From: Catenaria anguillulae PL171
Taxonomy: Eukaryota; Blastocladiomycota; Blastocladiomycetes; Blastocladiales; Catenariaceae
Direction of reading: 5' to 3'
Length of the DNA: 64,000 nt
Assembly: GCA_002102555.1 (NCBI GenBank)
Contig: MCFL01000018.1
Coordinates: forward strand, 62,001-126,000
The position numbers were made by a program, and so were the translations under genes. Under the pieces are notes generated by a model. It saw only the letters and a list, made by a program, of their open reading frames with translations, ran no database searches and was not told the origin of the DNA. The first letter of the stretch is position 1. Each line of letters opens with the position of its first letter. This document shows, one piece after another, positions 34,457-46,503 of the stretch.

Positions 34457-36251
34457 ATGTCCGTGCTCATCTCATGCCACCATCACTACGCCATGGACCA
34501 GCCGTCCACTTTCATTCCAGTTCCAACCTTCCACAACACACAACAACTTCAACCAACGCAGCACCAACTCGCCAACTCAACAAGCACCAATGCACAGCAG
34601 CCATTCGATTTCACGCAACGGCCAGACACTTATCCGCCACCGCCTCGCGTCACTGTGAGTACAAGCAATCCTCACGCCATTGCCATCCCCCTCACTCCCC
34701 ACCCTTATCCCTTGTCACCCACTGCAGCAGCCAGTCATGAGACACATTCCCCAATACCCCTGCCAGCCGCCCCCCTTGTCTCCTCCAGCTCTGCTGCTGC
34801 TCCACCATCACAGCCCACCCTGTGCCCAAACTGCAACACACACATCCACCCAGTGCACCTGGACGACCACCTGCACCTCGAACGCAAGCAGCTCGCCGGC
34901 GAGCCGCTCACGCCATCCGACCGGCTCGCCTTGCAGCATCATGGCGTGCGGGCTCGTTCTCCGCCAGAAGCGCCGGCACCAACCCGGGCGTCGCGGCGGT
35001 CCAACGCGTCGCGGGCCACGGCCGCGCCCACAAAGCCAAAGGCCAAGGCGATGGCAAGTGCGAGTGTGTCGTCGACGCTGGGCCAGTACAAGCTGTTGGT
35101 AGAGGGTGTGGCAACGCGCCGAAGGACACGCGCTGCTGCTGCGGCGGCGGCTACCGCGGCCGGCGTGGCGCAATCGGGTAGATTGGGCGGAATTGTGACA
35201 CCAGGGCGGGCCTCAACGGCTTCTTCACTTGCACCATCTCCCGCGTCGTCGCGTAGGACTCGCACGTCGGGTCGGAAACCGCATGCGTCACGCACGTCGT
35301 CGTCATCGGCCGCGTCCGCCGCCATGCTCGTCGACCCGGAATCCAACGACTGGTCTGCGGCGGCATCTGCCGACCTCGGGTCGGTCGTGTGCCCAATCTG
35401 TACACAGTATGTCGTGGGCGACGAGCTTGCCGTGAATGCCCACATTGACGCGTGCTTGGCGAATCCCGGGTCGGCGGCCGCCGCGGGAGGGGCTATGTCG
35501 GTGGAAAGTGAAGCGAGCGGATCCGAAAGCCGAGACGATGAGGACGACGTGGGCGCATCGACCGACGACGACCCGGCCATGTACGAGCCCTTGCCTGTTG
35601 CGCCGCCGCGGCCCTTGCCTAGTAGTAGGGCGCCCGCGGCCGCTTTCGCAGGGCACTCGCCGCCGCCGTCTCGGGCCATGTCGGCGGCAGGCCGCGCGTC
35701 CGACTCGGGACGACGACGACGACGACGACGGTTTGGATCTCGATATCGATGTGGATCCATCGGCCGACCGCACGGCGACTTACGGGTCGGCGCAATTTAC
35801 CGAGCTTGACGTGCTGCCCTACTCTGTGGCCATCCACGGCGCAAACGATCTGGCGTTGCAATCGCTCGTCGCAGCAACTGCGGGCGAGGATGCAGATGCG
35901 GTGCGCAAGCGCATTTTGGAGCAAGCAGATGCCGTGGCCAAACGTGTGCAGTGCCAAATGCCAACGCCCGTGACGACCGCGGGAATGAGCGCTGCGGAAC
36001 GGGCAGAAGCCTTGACGGTCGAGGCGCTCAAGGAGCGAGTCGCGCACCTGGAGCGGTTGACGCAGGAGACGCCCCGGTGTAAAGTGTGTTGGGAAGGGTT
36101 GGGCGGAAAGGCCGGTGCACCCGTGGTGAGCGTGGCGTGTTGGCATGTGCATTGTCGAGAGTGCTGGTTACAGTCGCTCGGGTATCGCAAGGTGTGTCCG
36201 CAGTGTTTGGTGATTACGCGACCAGAGGATTTGAGGAAAGTGTACATATAA
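34457..36251 (+). CDS. RNF220-like RING E3 ubiquitin ligase
   Basis: The ATG at 34457 (or 34493, MDQPSTF) opens a Pro/Ser-rich frame. Two C2HC-like zinc fingers follow: LCPNCNTHIHPVHLDDHLH and VVCPICTQYV...NAHIDACL. The 3' end encodes a RING finger: RCKVCWEGL...PVVSVACWHVHCRECWLQSLG...KVCPQC, closely resembling RNF220 including the CWHVHCRECW core. It would be a RING-type ubiquitin ligase. The two parts lie in different frames: the first runs into Arg codons at the (GAC)n run near 35715-35735, the second reads the run as Asp. Either a 94-bp intron with a weak GTTGCG donor (about 35600 to 35693) or a single extra G explains this. An Asp-rich linker and a coiled segment (LKERVAHLERL) precede the RING. 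Confidence 0.8.
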
Positions 36252-37005
36252 AAAGTTCGAGTCGGCGGCCTTTGGCTCGCTCATGATTCATGTGACACTC
36301 GTACCGGTGTGTACATCCATACATGCAATCATACGTGCAACACGTCCGCCATGATCCGAATCCATCACGAGGTGGAGTCTCGCACTGCAGTTTCAAACTC
36401 GTGTTGGTCAAAGTGTGCTGGAGCTCTCACCGATCGTGCATGGCTTTTCGCGAGTCTTGCACATTTCCGGCAGCGGAATAGTCATCACACTTCCGTCTCG
36501 TTCCGAAGCTCATTGCTTTCCGAGCGACAATGTCAAGATCTCGCCGATACCGCAAATCGCTAGCACGACCCGCGGCTCTCCTGCCTTCCTCCGCGACGAC
36601 CTCTTTGCCTGCGATTGCTTGTCAGACCCATCGTCGGCTCTCAAATCATTCACCACACACACAAACTATTTCTCTCTAATCGATGCCTCTTTGATACTTG
36701 TGCCTCCGTTCCTCGCTCTCAAGTCGTCCGTCGCGTGCATGAAGCCTGTGCCAGACCAAAATGCGCAAGTAAAGGAACGTGATTTTGTACATGAGTCGTG
36801 TCAATGTTCGTTTTGACGAGTATCGTGTCATGTATATCACTTCGATTCATGGAGTATACATCATGTGTGAGGTATTTTCACAATCGATGTCGTTCACGAG
36901 CCCAAGTCTTCAAGAGTGTCTTGTACGTGACACAGTTGTTGGGAATGCAGGAAGCTACTGTATTGCGTGAACTCACAAACACACTCGTATTTTCATGCTA
37001 TTCAG
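36252..37005. other. convergent intergenic region
   Basis: About 750 bp between the RNF220-like and SPF45-like 3' ends. No gene or repeat was recognised. Confidence 0.5.
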
Positions 37006-38763
37006 TCACCGCGTTGAGCCGCGACTTGAATTGGTGGCAGCCACAAGTGCGTCATACTTTGCCAAGTCAAACCATAGCTCGTCATACAAGCGCGCGAAAA
37101 CCTCTCGCCCACCAAAGTATCGCCCATTCATGGCGACCACGGCTGCTTGTGCGCCGTCGCACTTGGCGTACCGGACAAAGATGCGCACGCTTGGTTCGGG
37201 TCCATCTTGGAGCTAGACATGAGGTCAGCCGCCGCCGTGAAGCGCGCAAGTGAGCGGGTGCAAAACAAACGGGAAGGAAGTGGTGGCACTTGATGCTGGA
37301 AAGCCCAGTTTGCGTGACCAAGAGGTGGGGGGGGGGGGGGTGTGGCGGGAATGCACTGGCAGGGGTTGATTTCTGGGGCGTCCAAGGACCAGAGATTGGC
37401 AAGAGAAACAAACGAACCACCCGAACAAGGCACTTGACCACCTTGCCAAACTTTGAACACTCTTCAATGGTTTCGCTCTCGAGCGCTTCGTCGACTTCCG
37501 CGGCACTGACCTGAGATGCATTGAAAACAAACGGATCAGCCATGACGTGAGGCCAATGGAGCAAGGGAACAGCCATCACAGGCGGCACCATACCATGTTG
37601 TCAAGAACGACCACCTTGGACCTGCGAATGGCAGGTGGCTGCTCGGGCGCCAAATGGCGGGTTGGAATCATGACGGCCAGTCGTTGGGCGAGCACAGCTG
37701 GATCCATGGACTCGTCGAGGTACATGCGCAGGAAAGCGGGGAATTGTTTGAGGTCTGTTGATGAGTGGCCATTCGCGGTGAAGCGTGAGATTTGCGCAAA
37801 GAGCATCATGAATACACTGTCGAAAAAAAAGCATGTACCCAAATCGGGCATGGGCTCGCCATCCAAGCCTTGCTCATCGTCGTCGTCGTCGCCGTCCGAC
37901 TCTTCCTCACTCGAGTCCGATTCCGACGACGACTCTGACATGACGACATCTTGAACGGCATTGGCCGGCGAGTCACGGGACATATCCATCGCGTGGGGAT
38001 CAGCTCGGCTTGATGGTCCAGGGAGCGACGCGAGTGGGGGCGCCGGTGGCGGCGGCGGACGCAGCTTACGCAGGTGATCGCGCCATTCGCGGTATGCTGC
38101 ATAATCGGTCGGGAAGTTTGGATCATAGGGAGTATCCCAAATGGCGTACGGATCGGACGTTGCGCTGGTACCGGCTCGTTTCTACTTGCCGCGAGATGGA
38201 TGAGAACCGAGGCAAGCAACAGAAACAGTCAGCCGAGGGCGGTTGCGTACCTTTGCAGCGGGAAGATTTGCTGGGCCAGGGTTCGCAGGCGTCTTGCGAG
38301 GGTTGTTTGGTGCAGCAACCGCGATTGGATCGGCAAGAGTAGGGGTTACAGAGGGTGTGGCCGAGCCCGCTTTGTTTGACACGGCAGACGCAACTCCAGC
38401 CGGACTTGGTTTCGGCAAGGACTTGCTGGCAACTTGAGGCGGTGGCGGGGCGAGCGTCCGATTCCATGCAGCTGTTGAGCGAAAAGATGGGGGCCATTCG
38501 GCACTGGGCGTGTGAGTGGTCCATGTGATTTCCTTTGCTCAAGAATCGAACCCCCACGAGATGGCCATGCCTGGGATGAAAGGCTTCTTGTTACTTGTTG
38601 CCACGGGAGCCGGTGCGCTGCTGGTCGCTCCTGCGGCTGCCACAGCAGCCGGTGCAGGCCGTGAAGAGGGCTTCGTATTTGTGTTGTTGCCGTTGCCAGG
38701 GTCACCGGCAGGTCGAGCGTCGTCGCCGAGGGAGCCGCCAAACAGAGAATCGTAGAATGACAT
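37006..38763 (-). CDS. SPF45/RBM17-like splicing factor
   Basis: Five exons: 38763-38552, 38503-38251, 38181-37594, 37510-37427 and 37212-37006, giving 447 residues in frame. The N-terminus (MSFYDSLFGG) and the block DPYAIWDTPYDPNFPTDY match SPF45. The C-terminus is a UHM-type RRM: VVVLDNM|VSAAEVDEALESE, TIEECSKFGKVVKCL and VRIFVRYAKCDGAQAAVVAM, ending NGRYFGGREVFARLYDE. SPF45 acts in 3' splice-site choice through UHM-ULM contacts. No G-patch is evident between the acidic region (SESSSESDSSEEESD) and the RRM, where SPF45 normally has one. The last intron holds an uninterrupted G run at about 37327-37339. Confidence 0.85.
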
Positions 38764-39038
38764 GGTTCAAGTTGATTGCATAGGGTGCTTGTGACGGTCT
38801 TGCCCACTAATACTGTCACGTTATAAAATGCATTCGTTCGCTATTCTCGAAGCCCACCGTGATGGACGACAGGTGATCGAGGCAACATGGTCTCGCGCCA
38901 GATGCAGGCACACAGTGCACATGGATGGATGGCTGCCAGGCTCGCCCTCAAGGCATTGTTGATGCCCAGGATTTTCGAGCTTTATTCAAAGCGATTGGGG
39001 CCAGCGGGCCATAAATTATGGCGGGATCGGCCTTCCAA

Positions 39039-39110
39039 GCCGGCTTGGCTCAGTGGCAGAGCGTCGCTCTCGTAAAGCGAAGGTCGGGTGTTCGATCCTC
39101 CCAGCCGGCA
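39039..39110 (+). tRNA. tRNA-Thr(CGT)
   Basis: Intact 72-nt cloverleaf: acceptor stem GCCGGCT/AGCCGGC with discriminator A, D-arm GCTC/GAGC, anticodon stem TCGCT/AGCGA with loop CTCGTAA (anticodon CGT, reads ACG), T-arm loop TTCGATC. There is no intron. The A box TGGCTCAGTGG is perfect. The T-stem has one U-U mismatch. A T-rich stretch within 25 nt downstream can end Pol III transcription. The gene and its flanks match the interrupted copy at 14.8/22.8 kb. Confidence 0.95.
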
Positions 39111-39527
39111 TTTCCATTCATTTTTGCTCAATTTTCAACATTGGAAATGTTGCCCGAGTCCAGGGCTCCATTTTGCTCAAGGTTGGACACAGTTTGGAGC
39201 ATTATTGAGTGTGCTGCCATCGTTTTTGGGTGGAGGTACCGCGGTTCAGGATCGGGAGTCGAGTTGGTGCATCCCACGGTCGACGGATGCAGTATTGCGC
39301 GTTTGGGTCAAATCTGAACAACCTCACTTCGTTCGCCGCACACTTCCGCCGCGCCGCACAATCCAAGCGCAACCTGAACAACCCGGCCGCAAGCATCCAT
39401 TCACAGCCCATTTTGCTCTCCAATGTGAAATATTTACAATATTTACATAAATTCCATGGATGGTTCTTCATTGACTACATGCAAAATCGTTAATACATCT
39501 ACTCAACTCACTCATTCGAACTCCACG
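39111..39527. other. intergenic region after the tRNA
   Basis: About 420 bp. The first 27 bp or so match 14760-14786 in reverse (shared tRNA 3' flank). The rest, AT-rich near 39430-39450, is probably the promoter of the next gene. Confidence 0.5.
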
Positions 39528-40743
39528 ATGGCCCCCCGTTCCCTTCGCCAAACCGCTATGCCCTCGGCCACTTCCAACACGGCCGGCCTTCAAACACCCC
39601 CCGGCACTACCGCACCGTCCTTATCGGCTTCTTCCAGCTCGTCAGCGTCCCCTGATCCGTCCCCTGATCCGCAAACGCCAACCCCCTCGTCGAGCCACAA
39701 CCAAACTGACAGATCCGCCATCCGAGGTGACGCCGCCGGCGACGGCTCTGCTGCCGATGCTCCACCCGATCCGTACACTTCCACCGACCCGATCACCCTC
39801 GAGTCAGCCAACTTCGACCCGAACGGGTCCAACGCCATCCAACTCAATGTCAAGACTCAGGTTCGATTCTACTACAAAGAACGCCCCAATCAGAAGAAAT
39901 TCACCACCAAGGACCCGCAAAAAGCCATGATCCGTCCCATCATGCCGTCCAACATCCTTTTCAAGTTCAACATTGGGCCACAAAAGACACTCGACGACTT
40001 CAAAGGTCTCGTCATGGAGGCGATCGGACCTGCTCTGGGCGGTGCCGCTACTCGCGCTCAACCTTCGGAGCCCTCACAAGCAACCGAGCAATCCGGCGAT
40101 GCTACCCCGCCTCCAGCGACTACCGCTGCCCAATCGCCCACCACTCCACCGCAACCCAAATTGAAGGTGACGCCTGCGTCGCTAGTCAACCTCGACACTT
40201 TCTTTGCCCTGTACAAGCATTCGCAAAAGCGCTTTTATTTCCTTTGGGGAGAGGAGCCAGAAAGTCACCAAAACAGTACGTTGCATTGTGCCATGTGTCC
40301 ATCCATGTTATGTTTCTGATTTCCTCGATATCAATGTAACAGATCACATTAAGCTGACAGTCGACAACCTGTCCGCCCTTGCCACCGCCAACGAAAGCAT
40401 TCTTCTCGTCATTTTCCGGTTCGGCTTTGCATGCCTAAAATTAGGCGTAGAGGGCGTGGTAAATCACCGCAGCAACGGCGTGCTTGCCCTTGACTTCGGT
40501 CAAGATGCTGACCATGGTGTGAGAGCAATAGTTGGGCGTTTAGATGGTATTGCTGAAGGTTTTGAGCAAAATTGGAGATTTTCATGGGTTTATTGGAGGT
40601 TATCACTAACAGATATACATGATGTGATGTTGCGGTTGGCGTGTGTGCGCTTGGGTTGGCGTGCGCTTGGAATGCACGCGACCTCAATTTTCGCGCGAAC
40701 GGGCAATATACGTGCTGCTGGCGAGGCCATCGCCGCCTCATGA
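39528..40743 (+). CDS. hypothetical protein, unrecognised
   Basis: Exon 1 runs from the ATG at 39528 (MAPRSLRQTAMPSATS) to about 40275. A GTACGT donor there and a GTAACAG acceptor near 40342 fit, joining HQN to NHIKLTVDNLSALATANES in frame. The N-terminal third is Ser/Pro/Thr-rich; a compact central part (NVKTQVRFYYKERPNQKKF, NILFKFNIGPQKTLDDFKGL) looks folded but matches no family I can name. The sequence after about VIFRFGF loses protein-like character, so the true end may be earlier than 40743. It starts 417 bp after the intact tRNA. Confidence 0.4.
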
Positions 40744-40886
40744 CTACACGGGCAGCATTGTCTGCCAAAACAAAACACATGTATATGTGGTCCAAAATTC
40801 CATGCACATATCGATGGTGACTCGGCGCATTTGCAGCAGCAAGCCCAGTGCTCGTTCCCGGCCGACAAGACCATTTGAATGCAATC

Positions 40887-43800
40887 ATGACGGCGGCCTT
40901 CTCGAAAGCTGGACCACACGCATCCGTTCCAAGGCACAGCAGCCCGTTGCCAGCACGTTCCTCGACAGTCCCCGCTCCGACCATGCCACCCAATGCCACG
41001 GCGCCACCCGCAATGAGCCGTCCATCCTCTGCTCCGCTCGTTCCCACGGTCTATGCAGCCATGGACCACCCGACAAGCACAACAGTATCAACGCGATTGG
41101 CCAACATTGATCAGGTCGTCATGTCAGTGGATGCCATTGTGGCGGCCTACAGCGATGCCCCGCTGGCTTTACACCAATCCCAAGTCACGGCTCTTGCTGA
41201 AGACGTTGATTATCATCTGTCTCGGCTGCTGGATCGATGTGCGGGAGCCTGGTTCTTGCTCGATCGCCCCGAACTCGTCACGGTACGGTACATCCGTTGG
41301 CGGTCCGCGTGCTACAATGCATACTCAAAGAATGAACACCATCTCACCCAGGACTTCAGACTCTAGTGGAAGCGCTCGACCCGGAATCCCATCACCCACT
41401 GTTTGACCTATCCGTCATGCATCTCGTCCGCCTATGTGCTGCACTCAAACCTGCGGACCGACTCTTGGCCACGGTTGCCACCGTCTCTCCGTCTCCGACC
41501 CGTCCTCCAAGTCCGTCGTCGTCCTCAGCCGAACAAAGCTGCAAGCCGGCTGATGTGCCCACCTCTCGCCTTTCCACCATTATTTCGCGCCTCTTTCTTT
41601 GCGCAACCACCCTCCTCACCAACCGCGCATGTTTTCACGCTGCCCTCACTTCCATCTACGCCCTTCTCAAACTCACTCACGCCCACCTTACCCCGAAAGT
41701 GCAGCAGTCGCTGCTGTCTGCTCTGCTCTACTGGAACCCGCTGCGCCCACACGTCGACCCCACCGCGGACCGCCCGCACCTCGCCATCCACCCCACCCCG
41801 CCGCCACTCACGTCGCCCAATGGAAGCTCACTCGTCAATCTCACGCCGGCCATCGCATACAATCACATTGTCGCACTGATTCTCACTGTGCGTGACAAGT
41901 TCGGGTGGCGCGAACTGTCTCCGGATGTCGTCATGATCGCGCCATCCATTGTCGTGGATCATTTCGTCGATACAGCCGTGACGCGGCATGACGTGGATGC
42001 CATCTTGTACTGCCTGGGATGGGACGCGAGCGTTCAAGCACATGTCCTTGAGCGGCTGATTGCCAAGGCACCGCAGTCGCCGCCCGTCCTTTATGCACAA
42101 CCAAACCAGTCGGCCGCAGCAGCAGTGGGGCCCATATGGATGCATCCAAAGCTCGCAGCGTGGCTGTGCGTGATTGGCCTCAGCAGCAAAGTGAGCACGG
42201 CCGCACACGAGTCGGTGCATCACCTCTCGGCACAGTTGCTACTCTCGATCCGTACCTCGCCGGCTTCTGTCCCAGTGCACTCAAAACTCGCCGTGATTGA
42301 CGCAGCCGTCCGCGCACACATTCCCGCAACCCTCCTGGTCCCACTCATGGACTACCTGACCTCGGCGCTCATCCCTTCATGCACCGCCGGCACCCAAGTC
42401 CACTCTGCCATGCTGCTCACGGCCTTTGGCGCCCTGCACCACGCCGACGAACGCGTGCGCGTGTGTGCCGCGCGCGCACTTGCTCGCCTCACGCACCGCA
42501 CGCTGACGCATGACGGAACCGACGAGTTTCGGCTCGCAAATGCATTCACCGCGACCACGCTCGCCGACGACCCTTCTGTCGACTGGCACACGCTCGCAGA
42601 CATGTCTGCACACCTTGCCGAGGTGCTTGGCGACTGGCCGCAAACGGTCCGCGACCCGGACGCACTCGGCACGCTTGCGTTTCTCGCGGGCAATCCGCGA
42701 TACCTTGCACAAATGGCGACCCGAGATGGCATGGCGCACATGTTGGCGCAGGGTATGCTTGATGCGACCGATGCAGCGGTACAATCGCATTTGCTGGACG
42801 TGTACACGCGGCTCGTGCGGCCCGCGGACGCGGATGCGCGCGTACTGGAGCACGCGGTGCTCATGCTGGTGACGCCGTCGGCAAAGATGTTGCGGATTCG
42901 CGCACTGGTGGCGAGGTGGACCCGGCCAACGGCATTGCCCAATGACCGAGATGCGTATGCGGGGTCGTGTGATCCGCGGGCGTGGGGCGCAGTCCGAGGA
43001 CCCGAAGGGTGTGGCAGAACCGTGGTTGACGAGCTTGTGGCGCGGTACTGGGTTCCGAAGTTTGTCGAGCCGGTGGCAAGGCAGGTGTGCAGGTCGCATG
43101 CTGAGATTTTGGCCGCAGTGCACGAATTGAGGCTTGTAGGTGTACATCCTTCAGCGCAACGTGCGGCAGTGCTGAGTGCCGTGATTCGTGAGGGCGGGGT
43201 GGGATGCGTGATTGGGATTGAGCCGGCAGGCGACGAGGATGCAGAGTGCCAGCTGTTGATTTGGAAATGGTTGGGCAAGGTCGAGCATGAAGTCTTGAGG
43301 CTCGAGGAGGTGACGCGAGCACTGAGCGATGCGGTTGCAAAAGGGGTGGCACCATTGTTGGTATCCCGTGTTGATGAAGGCGACGATGGGGAGGGGCTAT
43401 CTGAGGTGATCAAGGTCGAATTGGCGACAAGCGTGTTGGGTGTCATGCGGCGAGCCGGGATCCAGATTGAGTTTGGGCGTGCAGACGATCCACTCACACA
43501 GTTTTTCCAGCGTGCCGTGTCGCTTGTGCCCGACGTAGCCATCAAGCATGCCGCCGCCGTCACCGCCATGTCCCAAGATTCGCCAGCACTTGCCACTCCA
43601 CACTGGCTCATCTCGGCCGCCGTACAAGTGCTTTCCGTTTCACCGACACCCGACCCCAGCTCCTGGTCAACCCTACGTGCCGCCACACACCTGCTGCTCT
43701 GCACGCCAGTCCTCTCAGGCAACTCGTCCACCTCCTCCTCGCACGACGCATCCTCCGCAACCGACAACATTACGGCTTGGCTCGACCCGCGCTCGTCTTC

Positions 43801-45944
43801 ACTGCACTACGTGCCGCGCCTATGTTCACACTCGCCTGACCACGGCTGGCTTCTTGCTACGCACCTTGCCCGCGCAGCCATCTTTGTACCCGAGCTCCGG
43901 GCGTCATTTGCGGCTGGCGACCCTGTCGCTGCGGCCATGCGAGCCATTGACTTAAGTGTTGCGGGCGACGGCGCGCACGTGGACGGCGCGAGCGCGTTGG
44001 CGTGGATGTTTATGGAAACGGCGGCAGCGTGGCAGCCCGGAGCGGTGGAAAAAAGAGTGAGAGGGTGGCGAGGATGGGGAGCTGCGGTCAAGGCGGGCGT
44101 CAGGCATGTGGATTGGAGGGTCAGGGCGGCTGTGATTCGGATCGTGGCGAGGGTAGATCGCGAGGTCGTGGATGACGAGGTTATCGTCGAGATGGCTCGC
44201 GGAATGGTCCAAGACGTGCCTCCCATTGGGTTTCCTGCCGTGGCCGTGACGGACATGACCAACGACGTGGCAGATGTGGTCAAGGTGGTGGTCGAGTCAC
44301 GGAGTGCAACCGCAGATTGGTTTGTGTTTGCCCAGGGTGCAGAGCTCGTGAGCGAGTTTTGCTTACGCGCAGACTTGAAGTGCGAGGCGGTGGTAGCCCT
44401 GGCGTGCTGCGTGTTTTATCGAGTGTACGACGACGCTCAAGCACATTTGGCGACGCGCGCCGAGCTGCGGCATGCGCTTGATCCATTCTTGCCAATGTGT
44501 CGGGCATGGTTGCCCGAGCTCGCAGGGTTGTTGGAGTCAAGACGGGAAGTAATCGTGGTCGTGGTTCAGTTGGTCGTCTATGTGCTCAACTCGCTGCTGG
44601 CGTGCGGTCATGGAGCGGTCGACGGCGAGGTCAGTGGGTTGTCTTTGAGCCTGACCGAACTGGCACCAAGGCTGGCGAGCGCATTCGCGCGGGAACAGCA
44701 TGTGGATCAGAATGAGCAGGCACTCGTGTGTCGCGCTCTCGAGCTCGTGTTCAAACTGGCGCCAGCAGGCTCGATTGATCCTGCGCCGGTCATGACGCAC
44801 TTGCTCGAGTCGTCTACCGCTCAACCGTCGTCTACAATGCGTTGTTCAACGCGGCGCCCCGATTCGAAGACATGTCCAGCCGCCAACCCAAGTATTGTCC
44901 AACTCCTTCGAGTTCTGTCAACCTACGTGACCAATCCCGGCAGTTCCAACATCCTTCACCATCCCGTCATCTTGGTATGGTTCACCTCGGCTGTCACCTC
45001 TACTTCACAAGACACGAGCATTTTGGATTTGCTCCCACTCGCCATTGCCTCCAACCGCGACGCTCAAGTCGTGGGCACCACACTTGCTGACGCGGCTCTG
45101 GGCGTGCTTCTGCGTGCCGACCCTGCGTGTCACAAATCAGCCGCGGCGGCGCTCGTACATTGCTCACGTTTCCTGCGGTTCGCCAGCATGTGGGCACCGC
45201 TCGCCCAGGAACAAGCAATCCGCTGGTGGCGCTCGTCAGGGCCGTGGACCAGAGGTTGAGCGTTTCCCCTGGAACGCCCGGGTCGGCGTTTGTTGGGTCA
45301 CGGTCTGTGAATGGGAATGGGTCAAGCTCTGAGTTGGCAGTATCAAGTGCGAGTCAGGGGATCGTCGAGTCAAGCTTGCGGGTGTTGGTGACGTGGACGT
45401 ATTATATTGAGGCTCAGCGCAAAGTGACAGGTACGAAGCCGCATTTGCTGATTGACGTGCCATTTTGCTTACCTCCCTTGCATTGCACTTAGCTGCACTT
45501 GCCATTCTCACTGACTGCGCCTGTGGATCGACCCGAACCCGCCCCACGTTTCGCTCCCGCCTGTTCGCTCTGTGTGTTCTGCGCAACGCTGCTCTCTTGA
45601 CCGACAACAAGAGTCGCCTGTCTGATGACGAGTTGCTTCACCCGCTCTTGGCTCTGAGTGACAAGATGGATCCCCTCAATACCAACGCGACGTGCATGGT
45701 GGCAGCTTGGTTGCAGTTCGTGTGGACCGTTGTTCACGCCAATCATCGGCCCTCGGTGGTAGCTGCCCGTTCACAAGTGTTGGAAAGAGTGGGTTGGCTT
45801 CGAGATCGGGTTGGCTCGGCTGGTGGACCGCACCCCAACACGCCGCAGTTGGTAGATTCCGATTTGTTGGCGGGCAAGGTGCAAGTGGATCAGTTGGTTG
45901 AGTTGCTGGATCTGGTCGAACAGGCCGTCACAGTCGCAGGATGA
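40887..45944 (+). CDS. large HEAT/armadillo-like protein, probably rotatin-like
   Basis: Exons 40887-41282, 41360-45167, 45209-45430 and 45493-45944 give about 1,625 residues. The first junction joins ELVT to TLVEALDPESHHPLF. The protein is a long array of helical repeats, e.g. HADERVRVCAARALARLTHR. Near the C-terminus LFALCVLRNAALLTDNKSRL and TCMVAAWLQFVWTVVHANHR resemble the end of rotatin, a centriole/basal-body protein expected in organisms with flagella. That assignment is by eye and tentative. Near 45.2 kb the frame changes; a 41-bp intron (45168-45208, GTTTCC...CCCAG) restores it, but a one-base error is equally possible. Confidence 0.6.
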
Positions 45945-46503
45945 TGCATGGACGTGCGACACGCCGAGCACTGTTTTCTTTTGTCGAATTCATTATTTAT
46001 GTATTTATTTCGCACAGTCCTCAATGGGCAATCTGAAAGTCGCTTCAGACTCGCACCACAGGCGCAACCCAGCATAGCCTTTTGATTCGCACGTTCAACT
46101 TGACCATGCTCTGAGACTCTTGAGCATCACCTGACCAACGGCGGGCCGAATATGATGCTCATAGTTTCCCTGGCTGGCGAGTCTCGAATCAGCGTTTGCT
46201 TGTTGACCATGGCCCGCCCTGCGTCGCAGGAATCCTCGGGCAAAGGGGCCTGAGCGGCTGCAATCCGAGCTTGGTGCGCTAGTCTGTGAGCAGTTGGACG
46301 AGCGCTTGCCAGTGGTCGTCGTGGGTCGCCGAGCATCGTGACTAGCTTGGACTCATAAATATATAATAATGAAAAATCGCGTTGACGCAATGTCTCACTT
46401 CGTTGCTGGATGAGAGATCAACCTTTGCACTAGCGAGGCAAGGAAGCAGCTCTTACCATCGCACGCTCTCTGCAAATGGCGAAACGTTGAGCAGCATGAC
46501 AAT
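45945..46503. promoter_or_regulatory. intergenic region upstream of PhoD copy A
   Basis: About 560 bp between genes in the same direction. No repeat or second gene seen; presumably the promoter of the phosphatase gene. Confidence 0.4.

Noticed and set aside
38541-38560. GTTCGATTC resembling a tRNA B box
   Set aside because: It is the 5' end of the first SPF45 intron; no cloverleaf or A box can be drawn around it.
40440-40530. Small minus-strand frame starting MVSILTEVKGKHA
   Set aside because: Only 24 residues with an in-frame stop just upstream and no acceptor that would add an exon; it overlaps a doubtful plus-strand exon.
42352-43770. Long antisense frame (472 residues) inside the rotatin-like gene
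   Set aside because: Ser/Ala/Arg-rich shadow of the coding strand, without conserved motifs.
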